DNA of 64,000 nucleotides from Apostichopus japonicus (GCF_037975245.1 NC_092583.1:15793264-15857263), one strand, 5' to 3'; shown: positions 10,548-25,435, counted from the stretch's first letter. Made by a program: numbers and translations. Notes: a model not told the origin generated them from the sequence alone.

Positions 10548-13160
10548 TAATGGTACAGCCCCATTATTTCCTCCATATTAGTTCGTGGAAGAGGTTAGAA
10601 GGACCAAAGGGCAAGTGACACCATGAACTTAAAAGATTGACCTTTGACATCGAGATTCTATTACCGATCTTACTTTTGTTTCATATAAAAGGGTCGTCAA
10701 GCGGTTATTATAATGTACGAGACAGGACAGACATCAATTCAACTTAGGTCAATCATGGGTCAATCGACGTCACAATGAATACCACCGGGGTATCCACACA
10801 AGACTTCGTTATTTCTACTTCAAAAACATTCCAATTTAAATCGATCAACATCAACCTAGATCGATACCGAGGTGTATACCGATTAAAATAACTAATATCC
10901 ATTTACAGTCCACTAAGAAAAACCGTAGTTTTAGACCAAGGAAATGTTCTCCTAGTTATTTTATCAACCCTACATATAAAAAAAAGGAATTATCTCTTGC
11001 CAAATATAACGTCAAACTCTGAATAAGAAGACATCTTTTAATACTATTTAAATAACATTACGAAGATCTTATACCAAGACATAATAATGTAACTGTTACG
11101 GTAGTTCGTCGGTTGAACAAACATTTACCTTATGGGGTTAATTAAACAATTAGCCTGCATTAAGTATTCTTAAACATGTTTTGAAACGGATCTCACAGGT
11201 TCCCATCAAAAAGTTTGTCTAGAATAGAAAGTATTAGATTTGTGGGGGCGTAGCGATTAGCAACTTACTGTTTCGTCAAACCGTTTGACCCGATTTTCAT
11301 GTCTTCTTTTAGATAATTAATGAAAGTAGGCAAAGTAAACACATACGAGTGTAGAGAGGTATCATTCACGTATTTTTTCAATATCCATGACACAGGACAT
11401 GTTTAAGCAGCTTCGCGGTTGTGTTTATTATATTTGAATTGCTACCCTAAAGTGCCTCCATAACCCCATGAACTCGTTTTTCTCGCTCAATTGGTTCATC
11501 AATTGTTCCATATACGAGTATTATTTACGTACTTCATATTGCCTGCTCTCTCCCCCTCCCCCCTCCACCCACCCACATCGACCTAATAGTCTAAACAACT
11601 TCCAGTAATTAGCATAATCTATTGTGAACAACGATACGTCTTAAATAAGTCATTTATGTAAACATTGTGATTGTGGCCTGTAACATGTACAATGAAAGTG
11701 CTTCTTCATCCATTACAAATTAGATAATAAAACAGTGATAAACACTAGTTGTAGTTAGTCTAAGCGTAATCGTACTACAAACGCTTTGTTGGTTTAATAT
11801 ATCGCGTTGAGGACGTTTTTGTGTTTTTGCATAAATTAGAAGATACTTCTTCTATTATCACAATAAAATCCATTACGGTTCATCCACATACGATAACCAT
11901 TGACGCTCACTCTAAAGAAATTAAACTACATTGGAAAACGAAAACGGTTGTTATTTTGTTGCATTAATTGGTTGACGCTATAATGTGTGTTACTAATTAG
12001 CATATATGCAAATGATTAACACCGTAGGCAAATTTAATTGTTTTGTATATGCTCGTCCCAAAAGAGAAAATTCGGTTTATTTTAATACCTATAATCTCTA
12101 ACATGTTTGCATTGATGGACGCTAATGTTTGTTCCTAATTACCATATATGCAAATAATTATCATAAATTCAGTAAAATACTATAATCAAGAAATGTACAA
12201 CACCGTATGCTAATTTAACTGTTTTCTATATGCTCTTCCCAAAATGGAGAAAATTCGGTTAATTTTAATACCGATAATCTCAAACATCATGTTAAAGGCT
12301 AACGAGTAAACAACAGATCTACAGGTCTCGTTGCCGATATCGCACAATCGTAGAATTACCTCAGTGGTTTGAATTTCTACGAAATAACTTCTCTTGCATC
12401 GTATATATATTTCGATCACTTCAAACTGTTCGGGCTGTTTTTTTTTTTTTGTTCTTTCTTCCTTTCTCTCTTCTCCAGTCCTTTTTTTTGCGATAAATAT
12501 GTTGGGGTCTGTGTTTATTTGTTTTTCTTGTTGGTTAAGCCCCCTAGAGGGTGGAATCAAGAACTTATACTCTTAACGGGAGAGTCATTCCGTCCGAGAA
12601 GTTTAATGAAATTTGAAGGAGTTTGAAATGAGGCCTCATCAGAATATATCTGGTTACAGTTTCCCCTCTAGCCAGGGTGGCTGCTGCTGGGGATATAAAT
12701 CACAATTTTCAGAACCCATACTGCACAACGCTATAGTAGTAGCCACAACCACCAACCATATTTTGGGACTGGAGAACTATCTCAAGTGAAATATCGATTC
12801 TGTTTTTTTTTTTTTTTTTCTTCCCTTATCGTTCTTTCTTTTTTCTGTTATTACTTGTTTTGGAAGTTCACAAAATTTTAGTAGGTTAGAAAAACAATAT
12901 CTTTATTTTGATCAGCGTATTTATACCATTAACAGGAAAGATTAATTTAAAATGGATGAAGAAAATCAAATCAATTGGGCTCTACCGAAACGATTCTGAC
13001 ACATTTAGAAATGTTGACCCCATTAGTTTTAATAGGATAGGAATTAGTATATTAATCTTAACATGGGGCTGACTATATACAGTATCTGCGAAGTTGCTAG
13101 AGAGACCAAACATGCGCATTACACCTTTCGGGAACGTGTACAAGATTGTTAATGGTTAAC
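10548..13160. other. Intergenic, no supported gene
   Basis: AT-rich sequence. Two short stretches near 12,000 and 12,130-12,200 are similar to each other (CTAATTA.CATATATGCAAAT), suggesting an old duplication. A 53-codon frame at 12,628-12,789 is discussed among the rejected items. Confidence 0.5.
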
Positions 13161-13164
13161 GGAT

Positions 13165-13680
13165 GATCGTTAGGCGTGAAAGTACTATTAAATGATATAT
13201 TGAAATAGAATAAACGAGGTTTGATATCAATATTCATTATATGCAATTATCGTCAAAATGTATGAATCATTAGGTGTGAAAACACCATTAAACCATACAT
13301 AGAAAAAAAGGATAACCGAGTTCTGATATCCATATTCATTGTATGCAAATATCGTCATAATTTATGGATCGTTAGGCGTGAAAGTACTATTAAACGATAC
13401 ATAGAAATAGAACAAACGAGGTCTCATATCAATATTCATTATATGCAAATATCGTCATAATTTAAAAATCGTTAGATGTCAAAAAAACAATTAAAAGATA
13501 CATAGAAAAAAGATAAGCGAAGTCTGATATCCATATTTATTATATTGTATGCAAATATCGTCATAATTTATGGATCGTTAGGCGTGAAAGTACTATTTAA
13601 CGATACATTGAAAAAGGGTAAGTGAGGTCTGATATACATAATCGTTATATGCAAGATATCGTCATAATTTATCTACAAAA
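13165..13680. repeat. Satellite-like array, about 100-107 bp unit, five copies
   Basis: The marker CGTTAGGCGTGAAAGTACTA and variants recurs near 13,168, 13,268, 13,369, 13,469 and 13,576. Between them come CATAGAAA.A, GAGGTCTGATATC and TATGCAAATATCGTCATAATTT. Copies diverge by roughly 10-20 percent by eye. No open frame persists across units. Confidence 0.85.
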
Positions 13681-14683
13681 GTATGTGTAATCCAAATTAG
13701 AAAATGAGACACAGTGTGACTCTCTTGCTCGTCTGCAATTTAAAAATATTTACAGAATTCTGGTCAGAAGTTTATATTACTTTTGAATCTATTAGCAAAG
13801 TCCACGTAAATGTGTTTACCTAATGAATATTAAATAGCAAGTACATGACCGTAGTGCTTACATATATAGTTTTCACATATGTTTAATATTTGAAAGGAGA
13901 TATATAGTCTACTTAGGCTTAGAGACTATCTAATTTGCGATTATAACTAAGGTGAGTGGTGTGACTGTAATACAAAATTTGAAGTTTGTACTAAATAGGT
14001 TATGCAACCTCCCATTCCACTAATATCGTTGCCGCAATACACCGTACAAAAAATACTATAGACCAAGACATAACACCTTTTAATATTACACTTACTATAA
14101 AAAGAATATATAAAAGAGAACAAGAATATACACTGTTCACTCACATCTCTGTGGCAGTCAATACACGAGTCATCTTGCATATAATGATATAAGAGGAAAT
14201 TATTTAAGAAGTAAAACCAAGTGTGACGTACGTTTGGAAGAAACTTATATATCTCTATAGTCATATTTTGAAAGTAAGAATTCAAAATTAAATTTTCTTA
14301 AAGACGAATAAAATTTGAAAATAAAAAATTATCTCGCGACGGAGGGGTCAGTGTTCTCTTAAGCAGAAACCTGACTACCACCGGATCGGTTACAAGTTCC
14401 TTAACATTGACAAAGAAAATCATCAAGAAGTGTTTACATATTTTTTTTTCTCTTCACATCCGATATACCCATCTTTAATTAAATCAGCAAAACAAGATAA
14501 TATTTTTACAAGGAAAAGAAAATACGAATTATTTACAAAGATGACATTAGAGGAAAGTGTAAGTTGAACTTTAAACCAAAAGAAATACAATACGGTGAGT
14601 GACCTGCTAATGTATAACACAAGTTACGAGCAACGAATGTCATTATCTTAAAATATCTAAATATATATATTATATAAAATATC

Positions 14684-14722
<39 letters not shown>

Positions 14723-17390
14723 CTCGTTGATAATAGCTTTATGGGCTCCGTTCAGTAAATAATCATTAGATCTGACTCAAAGGAATTTGAAAAATAACTC
14801 TCCTTAAAACAAAGGAAAAAATATGTTCACTGGACATTTCAAACGCCATAATGACCATATTCTCTGAGAAATTATCAGCTAATTAGCGTTACAAATTCAG
14901 TCAGTCTGAACAACGAAAATAAAATTTGTTTCAATGTTTGCAAAAATATTGCAGTAATATTACCACGTTAACTTTTGGTTGTTGTTGTAATTCTAGCGTC
15001 TCTCATGTGTGTTTTAATCTGAAGAAAGCCACAGAACCACAAACCCTCTTGAAAACTGTTTCACCCTATTTGTATCGTCGAACCTATAGAGCGTGTCAGT
15101 TCAGTTGGTTGAAACTATTTTGCTCACCCACACACACACACAAACATACAATTTTTATCATGCCACCAAAAATGGCTGTCCATCCCAAGTTCATGTGCTA
15201 CCCCACTAATGCACAGTAAGCCACTAAGTACCACAAAGGGTTTGAGGTGGGTACCAATGTAAGTACCAATTTTGCCAAAATTATCAACGAAGTACAATAT
15301 CAATTCATATCCCCAGTTCCTGTACAGGGGTGAGACACCGTACACTTAGTAAGTTAGACTACTAAATTTCCACACATACGTCTTCAGCCGATTGCATGAT
15401 ATTATGTTAGCCTATACCGGCTAACTAACAAGTATAGAGCGACATAGTTTCACCGTCTTCTTATAAATAGGAATTCTGCGAACAGGAAATACCATGTCTT
15501 ATCCAATGCATATAACAGGGATGAAAAACCTTGTTCATTCGACACGTTCAAGTGTGTGGTAAATGTATCTGCAGTGCTGGTTCAGAAACAGCGTAACTCA
15601 TAGGTGGCATATTATATACTGACAGTTTTCGTTACTCCATACAACGCCGTGTCTGGGAAACAACTTAAATTCTGAAGTGTCACCTTTAAAGAAACATCAT
15701 GGTTTGTTGTGCTTTAAACGTGTCAGCAATGCCCACAAATGGTGGCTCCAAGATTTACTCCTTCAATGTACCGGCTATTGTACCCTAAATGTGGCGTCAT
15801 ATTAACCACATTCCTTACTTTTAAACCCGAACCGTTCTATGTCCAACAACATACCACAGTGTCAAACCTCATGAGAATGAAATTAACCTTATTTGTCATG
15901 TATTTTTTTTGGGGGGGGGGGTGGGGTACATGCCCACTTTGAGCGTTTTGATCACATTGGTTAAAGGCCAAAAAACAAACTACATTATGTTGCAATTCCT
16001 TTACAATAATGTTCAGTTTACGTACGTGTTATTATCATAAGCGTTCCGCGTTACCTCCGTATGTTTCACATGTTACGGAGTTTAGAATATATCGCTAGGA
16101 TATGTTGCTTGATTGATAACCCAATAATGAGCCTTTGAATAAATTTATTTCGGAGCATCACGTTTTCTTGTGATTTCCTTAATACCGTTTATGAAACACG
16201 TAACCTTGGCATCGATTGCATTGAATAACAATTTTTCTATGTTGCCAAGTTCGAGGTTGTACTTCCTACAAAAAAAAAATGTTTGACGGACTTATTTAAG
16301 TAACTGATACCGTGAGTGGTCAACTCCAAAAAAAAAAAAAGATTGTTCATCTCAATATGCACCTTCCGCGTATTAAAATAACACTCGATACGCTTTACTG
16401 TCAGTATAGGACTGGAATGGCGTCTATTGGGTAAAATAACTTTTTTTTTTGAAAACATACAATTTCATATCTACAGTTTTTGAACCTGCAGGCTAAATGA
16501 AGCAAACTCGTAAAAACGACGTTATTACATAAAACATATCTATTTTTTTATCTTTGTGGGAGTCATTGACGTAGGACTTGAACCATGAATATATACCGGG
16601 TGTTAGGTTACAGTTTAGGCTCCAGTGCAGGGTAGTAGGCAAACTCACTTATCAACGAGTGACGATACTAGAGTTCAGTTATACATCATTACATGTCTTC
16701 GATACATTTGTCATGTTTTTACAAGTGTCGTTTTGATTTACATACCTTTACATATTAGTGTACTAAATACAACGTAATTTCCACATCCAGGCCCTTATGG
16801 TAGGTACTGATTTAAGTTACGACTCGAAGCGACGTAGACGTTTAAGGAAACTCCGAGGTTTCTTTTGGCGATCCAGAGGAAGTAAGTTCAATTCCAGGAT
16901 TGTGGTCGAAGGTAACAGGCGTTGAAATCCTGATTCCAATCTGAGTGGCGGGATGGCGTGGGTAGGAGTGGTGAGAGGGGTGTGGGGTAGAGGCTGTTAC
17001 GACGTAGAGGCGGTGGGGGGGGGGTGCGGGATAGAGGAGGGATCGCACTTTTAAAAAATCATTCTTTCTCGAGATGACGATAATTTGTATTAATTATGAA
17101 CTCGAATTTTTTTGAAAGAACACGCTTATTTGTTTTTGTATTGTTAATATTATTATTTATTGTTTGAAAGTAATGTGTATACTTCCTTATTAATTCTATA
17201 AATTACTGTCATTGAATACGTGCCATTAGGTGATGGGGGAGGGGAGAAGGGGGAGCGATTTCCGAGGAAGTACACAAACATCATGACCATTGACTTCCGC
17301 AGAAATATCTATCAAGAGGGGAGAGGAGAGGCAAACAAACTTCGGGTTATGATAACCAGTTCACGAACCCTTGTCAGGCGCTCCTACAGA
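13681..17390. other. Intergenic, no supported gene
   Basis: Contains TA microsatellites around 14,659-14,720 and poly-G or poly-C tracts near 15,911 and 17,020. Open frames here are short and without recognisable motifs. Confidence 0.5.
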
Positions 17391-17394
17391 GGGG

Positions 17395-17660
17395 TCTGGG
17401 GTACATACGTCCCCCTTTCAACCCCCTCCCCAACAAAAAATTTAAAAGCTGTATAGCACAACCTTGCATTTAGACCTATTATTACAGACCTTATTTGAGC
17501 CTAAATATGCCTCAGAATACACTATTTCACTTTAAAAAAATCTTTCTGAAGGCCGAGATTCCCCGACCAGTCGACGTGAGAATGGGAGTCGGCCTCAACG
17601 ACCTCAGGTCCATACCCCTCCTTTGTGATAATCATGGATCCACCCCATGGCGGTTCTTCT
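17395..17660 (+). mobile_element. Dispersed repeat, copy 1 (CCTAAATATGCCT family)
   Basis: Shares an ordered set of words with 47,950-48,250: a GGGGTACATA/CCCCC stretch, then GCCTAAATATGCCT, AATACA..ATTTC, a CCTCAG.. segment and GGATCC. The two copies are 30 kb apart and diverged, which fits an old dispersed transposon family. The termini are not defined here. The 116-codon frame at 17,495-17,845 overlaps it and is not a convincing gene. Confidence 0.55.
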
Positions 17661-20600
17661 TCTTTGAGTATATTGTAAGTTTTTCCCCGAATTCAAATGG
17701 TTTGATAACAACTTTCTGGTATAATTCGTTGCAATTATTAATAATTGTCCTCACTAAGGTGGAAAATGTGTTTATATCGCGTGATATTTCAAAACATCTT
17801 AAGTTGTTCATTAAAACTTACGGCAACCTAATATCGGTTGAATGAACTTCTCTTTATAGAAACACCGTTGTAGGGAATTGCGCAACGTTGGAGATTTTTT
17901 AGCCTTTCCGCCTTTTAGCACTTCGATTTATTATATTTGCATACTTTTAATTAATGATACCACAAAGCGTATTTTGCATATATTAAAAATCTTTCCTGCA
18001 GCTATAAACGGCAAGGAATTTAAGTAGAAACTTGAGGTCTGCATTATTTAAAAAAAACCTTCAGGCTATTTAAAGCAAGGATTTTATTTAAATTTCGATA
18101 TGAATTTATAGAATTGTGTTTAGGTATATACACTCGTTTGCTTTTGACACTTTAATTTTAAGACTATAGTCTACAAATGGTTATGAAACTTTAACAGGGT
18201 TTACGAGTGGGTGTTTGTGCATCTGTGTTTACATATTTTAAATTAAAAAAAAACACTTAATATATCATTCTCTATAAACTTATGACCTCTTATTTAAAAT
18301 TCTTAAGACGTTCCATCAGGATAATTGCCTTCTCGGAGGATGCAGACAAATTTGTGGTATAGATTGATTTAAGAGCGTCTTTACTTTAATAAAGAAATGG
18401 AAGAACAAAATGCCGATTACCAACCGATTGATGTTAATTAGAAAATAATCAATATTAAGAACAACGGACAAATCCTTGTTATAAGCTTAAAGAGAAACAA
18501 AACAGAGATATGTATTTGAAGAGAAGTTGAATTTGGACTAGATAAACATCTCCTGGAGAATGAAGGCACAATATTCTTGCACCACCATTTATATATATAC
18601 TAAGATTTGTCAGGAGGTGTTAAATCAACCTGTTAATTCTATAATTTAAAGGTATATGCTAGTGCTACACAATGAGATACTTAAATGAAACAGTTAAATA
18701 TTCTACACTGTTAGTTAAGACCCCCATCCTAACTTGATTTATATGCTCGTTTTAATGTAAACTATTTTTAACCATAATAAATCCTTCCTTAGTTCAAGAC
18801 TCGCGGATAAATTGGTCGTCTGTCATAAGGGCATATTTGAAATTCAAGATGTGTTTATCATAAACAATTTCTCTCCGTATGTTACAGATGTGATGTGGGA
18901 ATCCTTTCAACTCAGTTACGTCACAAATTAAATATTCAATGCTTTCTAATAATGGTTTAAAGAAAATCATTATTATCCTAAACAGTGTTAACCACTTTAT
19001 TTATTATAAAATGCTCAAGTTAATTGGGAATATCATTTACAAATATCTGGTGCCTGTATTTGACAATTGATTCATGGTAATGAATTATTTACGCTCACAT
19101 TAAATGAAGTGTGGAGAATAATATAGTATTTAAAGCGATTACATTTGGGGGGGGGGTCTTATTTTTTAAAAGAATATAAAGACTTTTATTATATTTATTT
19201 ATTTTAGGGATATATTGTAATCATGTATTAGCAGGCCCTCAAGTTGTTATAAGCTATAAAAGTGTACGGTGAAAGAGCAAGGAGTCACAACATATGGAGA
19301 GACGGAATGACATACAAAAAATTTATTTCAAGCACTTTTTCACCGATTTCTGGTTGGGGAGGGGGGGGGGGTAAGGGTGCAGGTTGGTATGTAAAGGATG
19401 GAGGGTAGAGGGTATACGGCGGATGACGGAAGGTAGATGGCGGGTGGAGGAGAACGGCGGGTGAAGCGTGATAGTGGATGGAGGAGGATGTTATTTAATG
19501 TTCAGCAGTGGTTATTTAGCAGATGTTCCGTCTCAACCTCTCAAAGTATGAATATTCATAGATGCATTAACTTTTGCTTTTATATCAGTTTGTGTAGTAA
19601 CTTAAGTTTTGACATCAATTAAAAAATTCTTATTTCTGTTTCTTTCATTTGCTACCATCTGCACTCTTGCATAATGCGGAACCCCGTATACACGTATATA
19701 AATCGTATACATAATGTAATATCAAATACAGAGGTGTGACGTCACACTATGTAACTGAATAACACGTTTTAGTCTGTAACTATCAAAATCTGACCAACTC
19801 AATAACAAAGAAAAAAGATGTATAATGAAAACAGAAAACTTTTTTGTGTTACCCTGAAAGAAAGATTAATCACTTTTCGTGAAAGTAATATTCGCCGACA
19901 GCAAAATGTGGTGACAAGTGGTATGATAATCAATGAGGTCTTAATTAATGTATTTTTGGTTTTATTGTTTGTTTTTTTTTAAAGCAGTTCATGGTTACAT
20001 GGAAAACTAATCAATTTTACGAGCATTCGCTGTATACACGACGCCTTTCCAGGTAAACCTTCCCATCTTAAAGTTTCACACACAAGAAGAAAAAAGTACG
20101 TGCCTTATCTATGCAATGCTAATTGCTGTAATACTGTTGCACGTTTATATACATGTATATATATTTATATATAGAAGATGAAACAGTAATAATAATGATA
20201 TCCCTTATCATGACGTGAATTTTACGGGCTCCTTTTTATACTGATATATAGTTATCAAGACTAGAGAAATTGTAATCAAAGTTTTCTACGAAATAAGTAC
20301 TACGAACAAAGTAATTTCATTTACATATATTTTTATCTGTATATATATCTATATATAAACATATATATATATATATATATATACATAAATACATATACAC
20401 ACATATTTGTGTGTGTCCGTTAATAACGCTTGACAAAACAGGTTGTTAAGTAGTATTTGCCCGCGTGTTTGATTCGATGAATCAGTTATATTGAAATATG
20501 GAAATTCCCGACAAGAGTACCGAACCTAACGAGAACGTATTCAAGCTAAGATAACAGTTGGTCAAGCGAAAGATCCATTCTATAACTCTTCCACACAAGT

Positions 20601-22980
20601 GAATATAAATCCGAGAATATTTAATGATCTATGCAATCAATTTCATCGCCAATAATTATGTTGTATAAGTATAAGATGCAAACAAAAATAAATAAAACCA
20701 GCTTTTCTACGACGGCCTTGTCTTAAGTAATTTCGATCTTACGTTCACTATTTTAAAAACTGAATCTCAACTTTTTCAAGTTAATCAACTGCGCGCATCA
20801 TTTTTATGTGATTTTAATATTGAGTAGAAGCGAAAACTAGTAACAATAAAAAAAAAAATCAACGCAAAAGACTTCTTCATTTTCACATTAGATTGACATG
20901 TTTTAATCTTTACAATTTTGGGTATATGGTTTTATTTTTTTTTAGCCATCAATTATTGTCAAATCTTTTGCCATAATAACAAAATTATATAAAAACATAT
21001 ATATGACAGTAAATAACTGTTTGATTACAAATATTCAATATTCAAAGAGCATAGCACAATTACTAAAAGTGTCTCTGGGGAGATTGTATGATAGAGGTCC
21101 TCGATGTTTACCATGATCTAAATGTTTCTCAACTTGTAACAGCAATTTTAATTTATACAAAAATTCGTTTACGTTGGGAATGCTCAAATTTACTTTCTTC
21201 TGGAATATATAGTATTTGATATGAAAAATTAAAAAAATCAACGGATGCTTCAATAATAGTAGGTTTATGGTTTTTACTACTTTTCGATTTTTCCCTAATG
21301 CGTTGTTATTTACAAGGAAAGGGACCCCTCCCCCCCCCCCCCCGCCGGCCCCTATCAAAGAGGAAAGTACTGTATCTGAAGGGAAACATTTCGTAACAAT
21401 AAGACACGATAGATTATATCTATATTCTCTCCATTTTACGATTCTTTTCTTTATTTTCTTCATAAAATTCCCATATATTTTTATTAATATCCTGCTGCCA
21501 TACAGCCCTGTCCTTTGTTCCCGCCACAATTAACGTAGAGATTGCACAAGACATATTCTTGATTTTGATTGGTTGATGGTGTCGTGGATCATTCTTGTGT
21601 TATTTGTATTATCCTGTCTTCCTCTTTTTTACTGAGTAAATTTTTTTGAGTATAAAATGCAAGACTTCTTGGAATCAGACCGGAATAAATTTAAACCCCA
21701 GGGTAAAATAAAATCAGGATTCGTCAGTAAATGATAAAATTCATAACAGAAGCGAGAAGAAATGGAGGGAGGGGGGGGGGGTTAAAGAATTATGGTGACC
21801 ATCACTTCAAATTTCAGTCTATATAGGTTGGTGGGAAACATCTACAATAAAATAATTTATCGGACTCTTTTTTTTTTCTTTCTTAAAATCTACATTTTTT
21901 TGGCGATGTGAGTTGAATTCAGCTAACGTTTTCCATCCTTTGATTCTACACCGAATGTCCGCTGACCTGACCGATATTTACGCTGGTGTTACATATGGAG
22001 TACTCAGCCTAAACTGAAAATCTCAAATATTTGATATAATTATGGAAGCATGCAGGTCAATAATATATGGTATAGAAGATGAAGCTATAAATTTCGTGTA
22101 GGATTAGATTAGCCATTACCTGAATCACGTGATATTCACAGATATTCGGTTACCCCCATCATTCAAAATGAGACGTTTTTGTAGCCTACAACCCTTGTTA
22201 TATTGCTATTGTCCAATAAAAAAAAACACCAAAATATGTGCGTTTTACAAATTTAATAACTGATTACGGACCTACTTGAACGGAGCACTGAGCAGTCAGT
22301 TCTTGGTCGTAACTTATGCAAAAGTTGAATTATTCAGAATTTCCGATTAATGTTTGCGTTTGTTTGTTTGTGGGTATGTGTCATGGTGCTATATGGGTAT
22401 GTCAGAACGCTAAGGACAGTAGTGTCTGTTAGCCTCTCAGATGGATATATGCTACAAATGGTGAACGCAGCAGGTTCACGATTAAAATTGATGTATGCAA
22501 CCTTTCATAATCACAAATATCTGCAATCGGCCGTTACAATAAGATCATTTCTTACATTATTTTTTTGTGTGCATATCTTTACACATTTTTAAAATAAATT
22601 TCTTACTCATATTTATTATGTGGAGCCGGAGGAACGTTTTGATTTTCGATGTGTAATGTTTTTATACATTGGCTGAATAAATGAATGAAATGGAAAACCA
22701 AACGGAACTAGTTTCGATGCTTGAAACATATTCCTGTATTAGTCTCTTCATTTACACGGATGTAACTTTCTAACCGGGCACGAAGCCTATAACATACTGA
22801 ACAAGTCATATACCCATAGGACGGTATATGTTAGACCCTTCATACACAAGAATCTATAAGACACAAGAGAACTGGGCAGCTTCTTGCCCCTGATATATGC
22901 ATTGATATTTATAGAACGATATATGTGTATCGAGGCCACTTACAAGTTGCTGACCGTACACCGCATTGCGTATATCGATG
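17661..22980. other. Intergenic, no supported gene
   Basis: AT-rich sequence with TA/TG microsatellites near 20,150-20,170 and 20,335-20,410, and G or C runs near 19,147, 19,365, 21,330 and 21,770. A 164-codon minus-strand frame (21,035-21,529) spans a C-run (poly-Gly), has no recognisable domain and low-complexity codon use. Confidence 0.5.
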
Positions 22981-22984
22981 CTCG

Positions 22985-23090
22985 AAAACACTTGTGGACA
23001 ACAGCACTTGTGGACAACAACACTTGTGGACAACTATACTTGTGGACAACAATACTTGAGTACAACAACACTTGTGGACAACAATAATGT
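22985..23090. repeat. Short minisatellite, CACTTGTGGACAACAA
   Basis: Six or so units of about 15-18 bp with the core ACTTGTGGACAACA run head to tail. One unit has changed to ACTTGAGTACAACAA. No regulatory or coding role is evident. Confidence 0.85.
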
Positions 23091-23995
23091 CTCCATGTGT
23101 CCCCTTTCTTTACCTGACGTTACAAGAATCTATGTCCCTATGGCGGACATCTTCTTGATTACAATGCATACACGATACCGCAGTAAGATGTGTTTATATG
23201 TCACTGGCATTTGTAACGAGCTGATCACACAGTCGACACGAATTTCATATAAAGACGATATTTTCGTGCCCATTCTCCTAAACAAATTAAGGAGCCCTAA
23301 ATTAGCGACTTACGGAGGAGTTTTTCATTGTTTCTTCTTGTTCGTGCCCCGGATAGATATAAGCGGGTAACACTAAACAGATTAACTCTATATGCATGCC
23401 CGAACTTAAACACCGTTGTTTAATACTAATATCCGTATAAGCCCGTTCATATCCATCAAGCTTCATCATATACAGACATAAGATGGATCTCGCCATGCTC
23501 CTTGCCCAACCTACAGCATTTCATTTCGCTAATGTTATGTTGTATACAAACTTAATGCTTTCCTTCACTTTTCCAGATAACAGACAAATGAAAGTTTTCT
23601 AGATTAAATATGCTAATTTCGATCAATTCGTTTATTTTACTCTTTCTCTCTGCATCATTTATTATTATTATTATAATGTTTTGTTTTATTCGTCTTTTTT
23701 TCTTCTCCTAGTCACACTAACTCTCAACGTGATGTTATATACACGAGACTGAATTCACTATAAGCTGTGACCTATTCTCGTGGATTCAGTTTCTCATTGA
23801 TTTCATATCTTCTTTCATTACTTAGCTTTAGACTGTCCTATCGTAAACTGGATTTCTTGGCAAGTGCAAAAGGCCATTCATCCCACGTGGGTATTTCAAC
23901 TCATTACACACACAACTGCTGCCAGATATTAAACAGATATGTCCTGTCAACTGCAGTCTAGAGTTTTTTATTCAATTCTCAAAAGGAAGGGAACA
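23091..23995. other. Intergenic, no gene seen
   Basis: Unique AT-rich sequence; nothing recognised on either strand. Confidence 0.5.
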
Positions 23996-24009
23996 AATCC
24001 CTACCATCA

Positions 24010-24150
24010 CCATGACCCCCTACACATGATAGCGATGTTTGACCCCCCTATGACCCCCTATACATGATAGAGATGTTTGACCCCCTATGACCCCCTATAC
24101 ATGATAGAGATGTTTGACCCCCTATGACCCCCTATACATGACAGAGATGT
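24010..24150. repeat. Minisatellite, CCCCCTATGACCCCCTATAC
   Basis: Three to four units of roughly 40 bp contain GACCCCCTA and CATGATAGAGATGTTT. Adjacent units are almost identical, so the expansion is recent. Confidence 0.85.
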
Positions 24151-24234
24151 TTGTGATGTATATAGACAACTCAGAAAGTTAAGAACGAAATCTTCTGTGT
24201 GATGGGTATAGTATTTATTTTTACGTTTCTTATA

Positions 24235-25150
24235 TAATATAGTATTGAGTAGTACTAATAATACTAGTATTAATACTTTATTAATACTAGTATTAATACA
24301 CTAATATTATTGAGTAGTACTAGTAATACTAGTATTAATACTTTATAAATACACTTATAGTATTGAGTAGTAGTTATACTAGTATTAATACTTTATTAAT
24401 ACTAGTATTAATACTCTAATATTATTGAGTAGTACTAATAATAGTAGTATTAATACTTTATTAATACTAGTATTAATACACTAATAGTATTGAGTAGTAC
24501 TAGTAATACTTTATTAATACTAGTATTAATACTCTAATATTATTGAGTAGTACTAGTAATACTAGTATTAATACTTTATTAATACTAGTAATAATACTCT
24601 AATATTATTGAGTAGTACTAGTAATACTAGTATCAATACTTTATTAATACACGTATAATGGTATTGGGTAGTACTAGTAATACTAGTATTAATACTTGAT
24701 TAATACTAGTATTAATACACTAATATTATTGAGTAGTACTAGTAATTTTAGTATAAAAACTTTATTAATACTAGTATTAATTCACTAATAGTATTGAGTA
24801 GTACTAGTAATACAGTATTAATACTTCATTAATACTAGTATTAATACTCTAATATTATTGAGTAGTACTAGTAATACTAGTATTAATACTTTATTAATAC
24901 ACTAATAGTATTGAGTAGTTCTAGTAATACTAGTATTAATACTTTATTAATACTAGTATTAATACACTAATATTATTGAGTAGTACTAGTAATACTAGTA
25001 GTAATACTTTATTAATACTAGTATTAATACACTTATAGTATTGAGTAGTGCTAGTAATACTAGTATTAATACCTTATTAATACTAGTATTAATACACTAA
25101 TAACATTGATTAGTACTAATAATACTAGTATTAATACTTACTCAGTGTTG
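24235..25150. repeat. Palindrome-rich AT satellite (AGTATTAATACT)
   Basis: About fifteen units of roughly 53-65 bp carry TATTGAGTAGTACTAGTAA followed by alternating ACTAGTATTAATACT and TTTATTAATA. AGTATTAATACT and ACTAGT are perfect palindromes, so every unit can extrude a hairpin on either strand and the array is nearly self-complementary. Units alternate between variants with long and short second halves. Confidence 0.9.
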
Positions 25151-25435
25151 AGTAAGTCTTAAGTGATATCACTGAACCGTTTGTGATTTGGATGAACTGT
25201 TTTAAAATAAACCGTTGTTTTTGTTTATCATACTCTTCATTAACAAATTCACATCTTATTCTGCAAATCTTCAAATCTTATTCTGCTTGAGATGTATTAT
25301 ATGGTTGTTACGTTTCTTAGTACACACTCTAAAGACTCGAGTAGGTCTAAAGGGACGTTATAGAAACACTGGTGCTTTATATGTAGTATTTTCTTCTTCT
25401 TTTTATATTTTATCTTGCTCTGCATTATACTTTTA

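Noticed and set aside
12628-12789. 53-codon frame starting MRPHQNISGYSF with GGCCWGYKS
   Set aside because: Composition looks somewhat coding-like, but there is no recognised domain, no partner exon and no clear promoter. A translated search would decide.
17495-17845. 116-codon frame starting MSLNMPQNTLFHFKK
   Set aside because: Overlaps the dispersed repeat shared with 48 kb; the matching part there is not open in the same frame.
21035-21529. 164-codon minus-strand frame
   Set aside because: The frame crosses a C-run giving poly-Gly, is Lys/Leu/Asn-biased as in AT-rich non-coding DNA, and has no motif.
22985-25150. Regularly spaced repeats that might suggest a CRISPR array
   Set aside because: Units are contiguous or carry no unique spacers, and the surrounding genes are eukaryotic and spliced.
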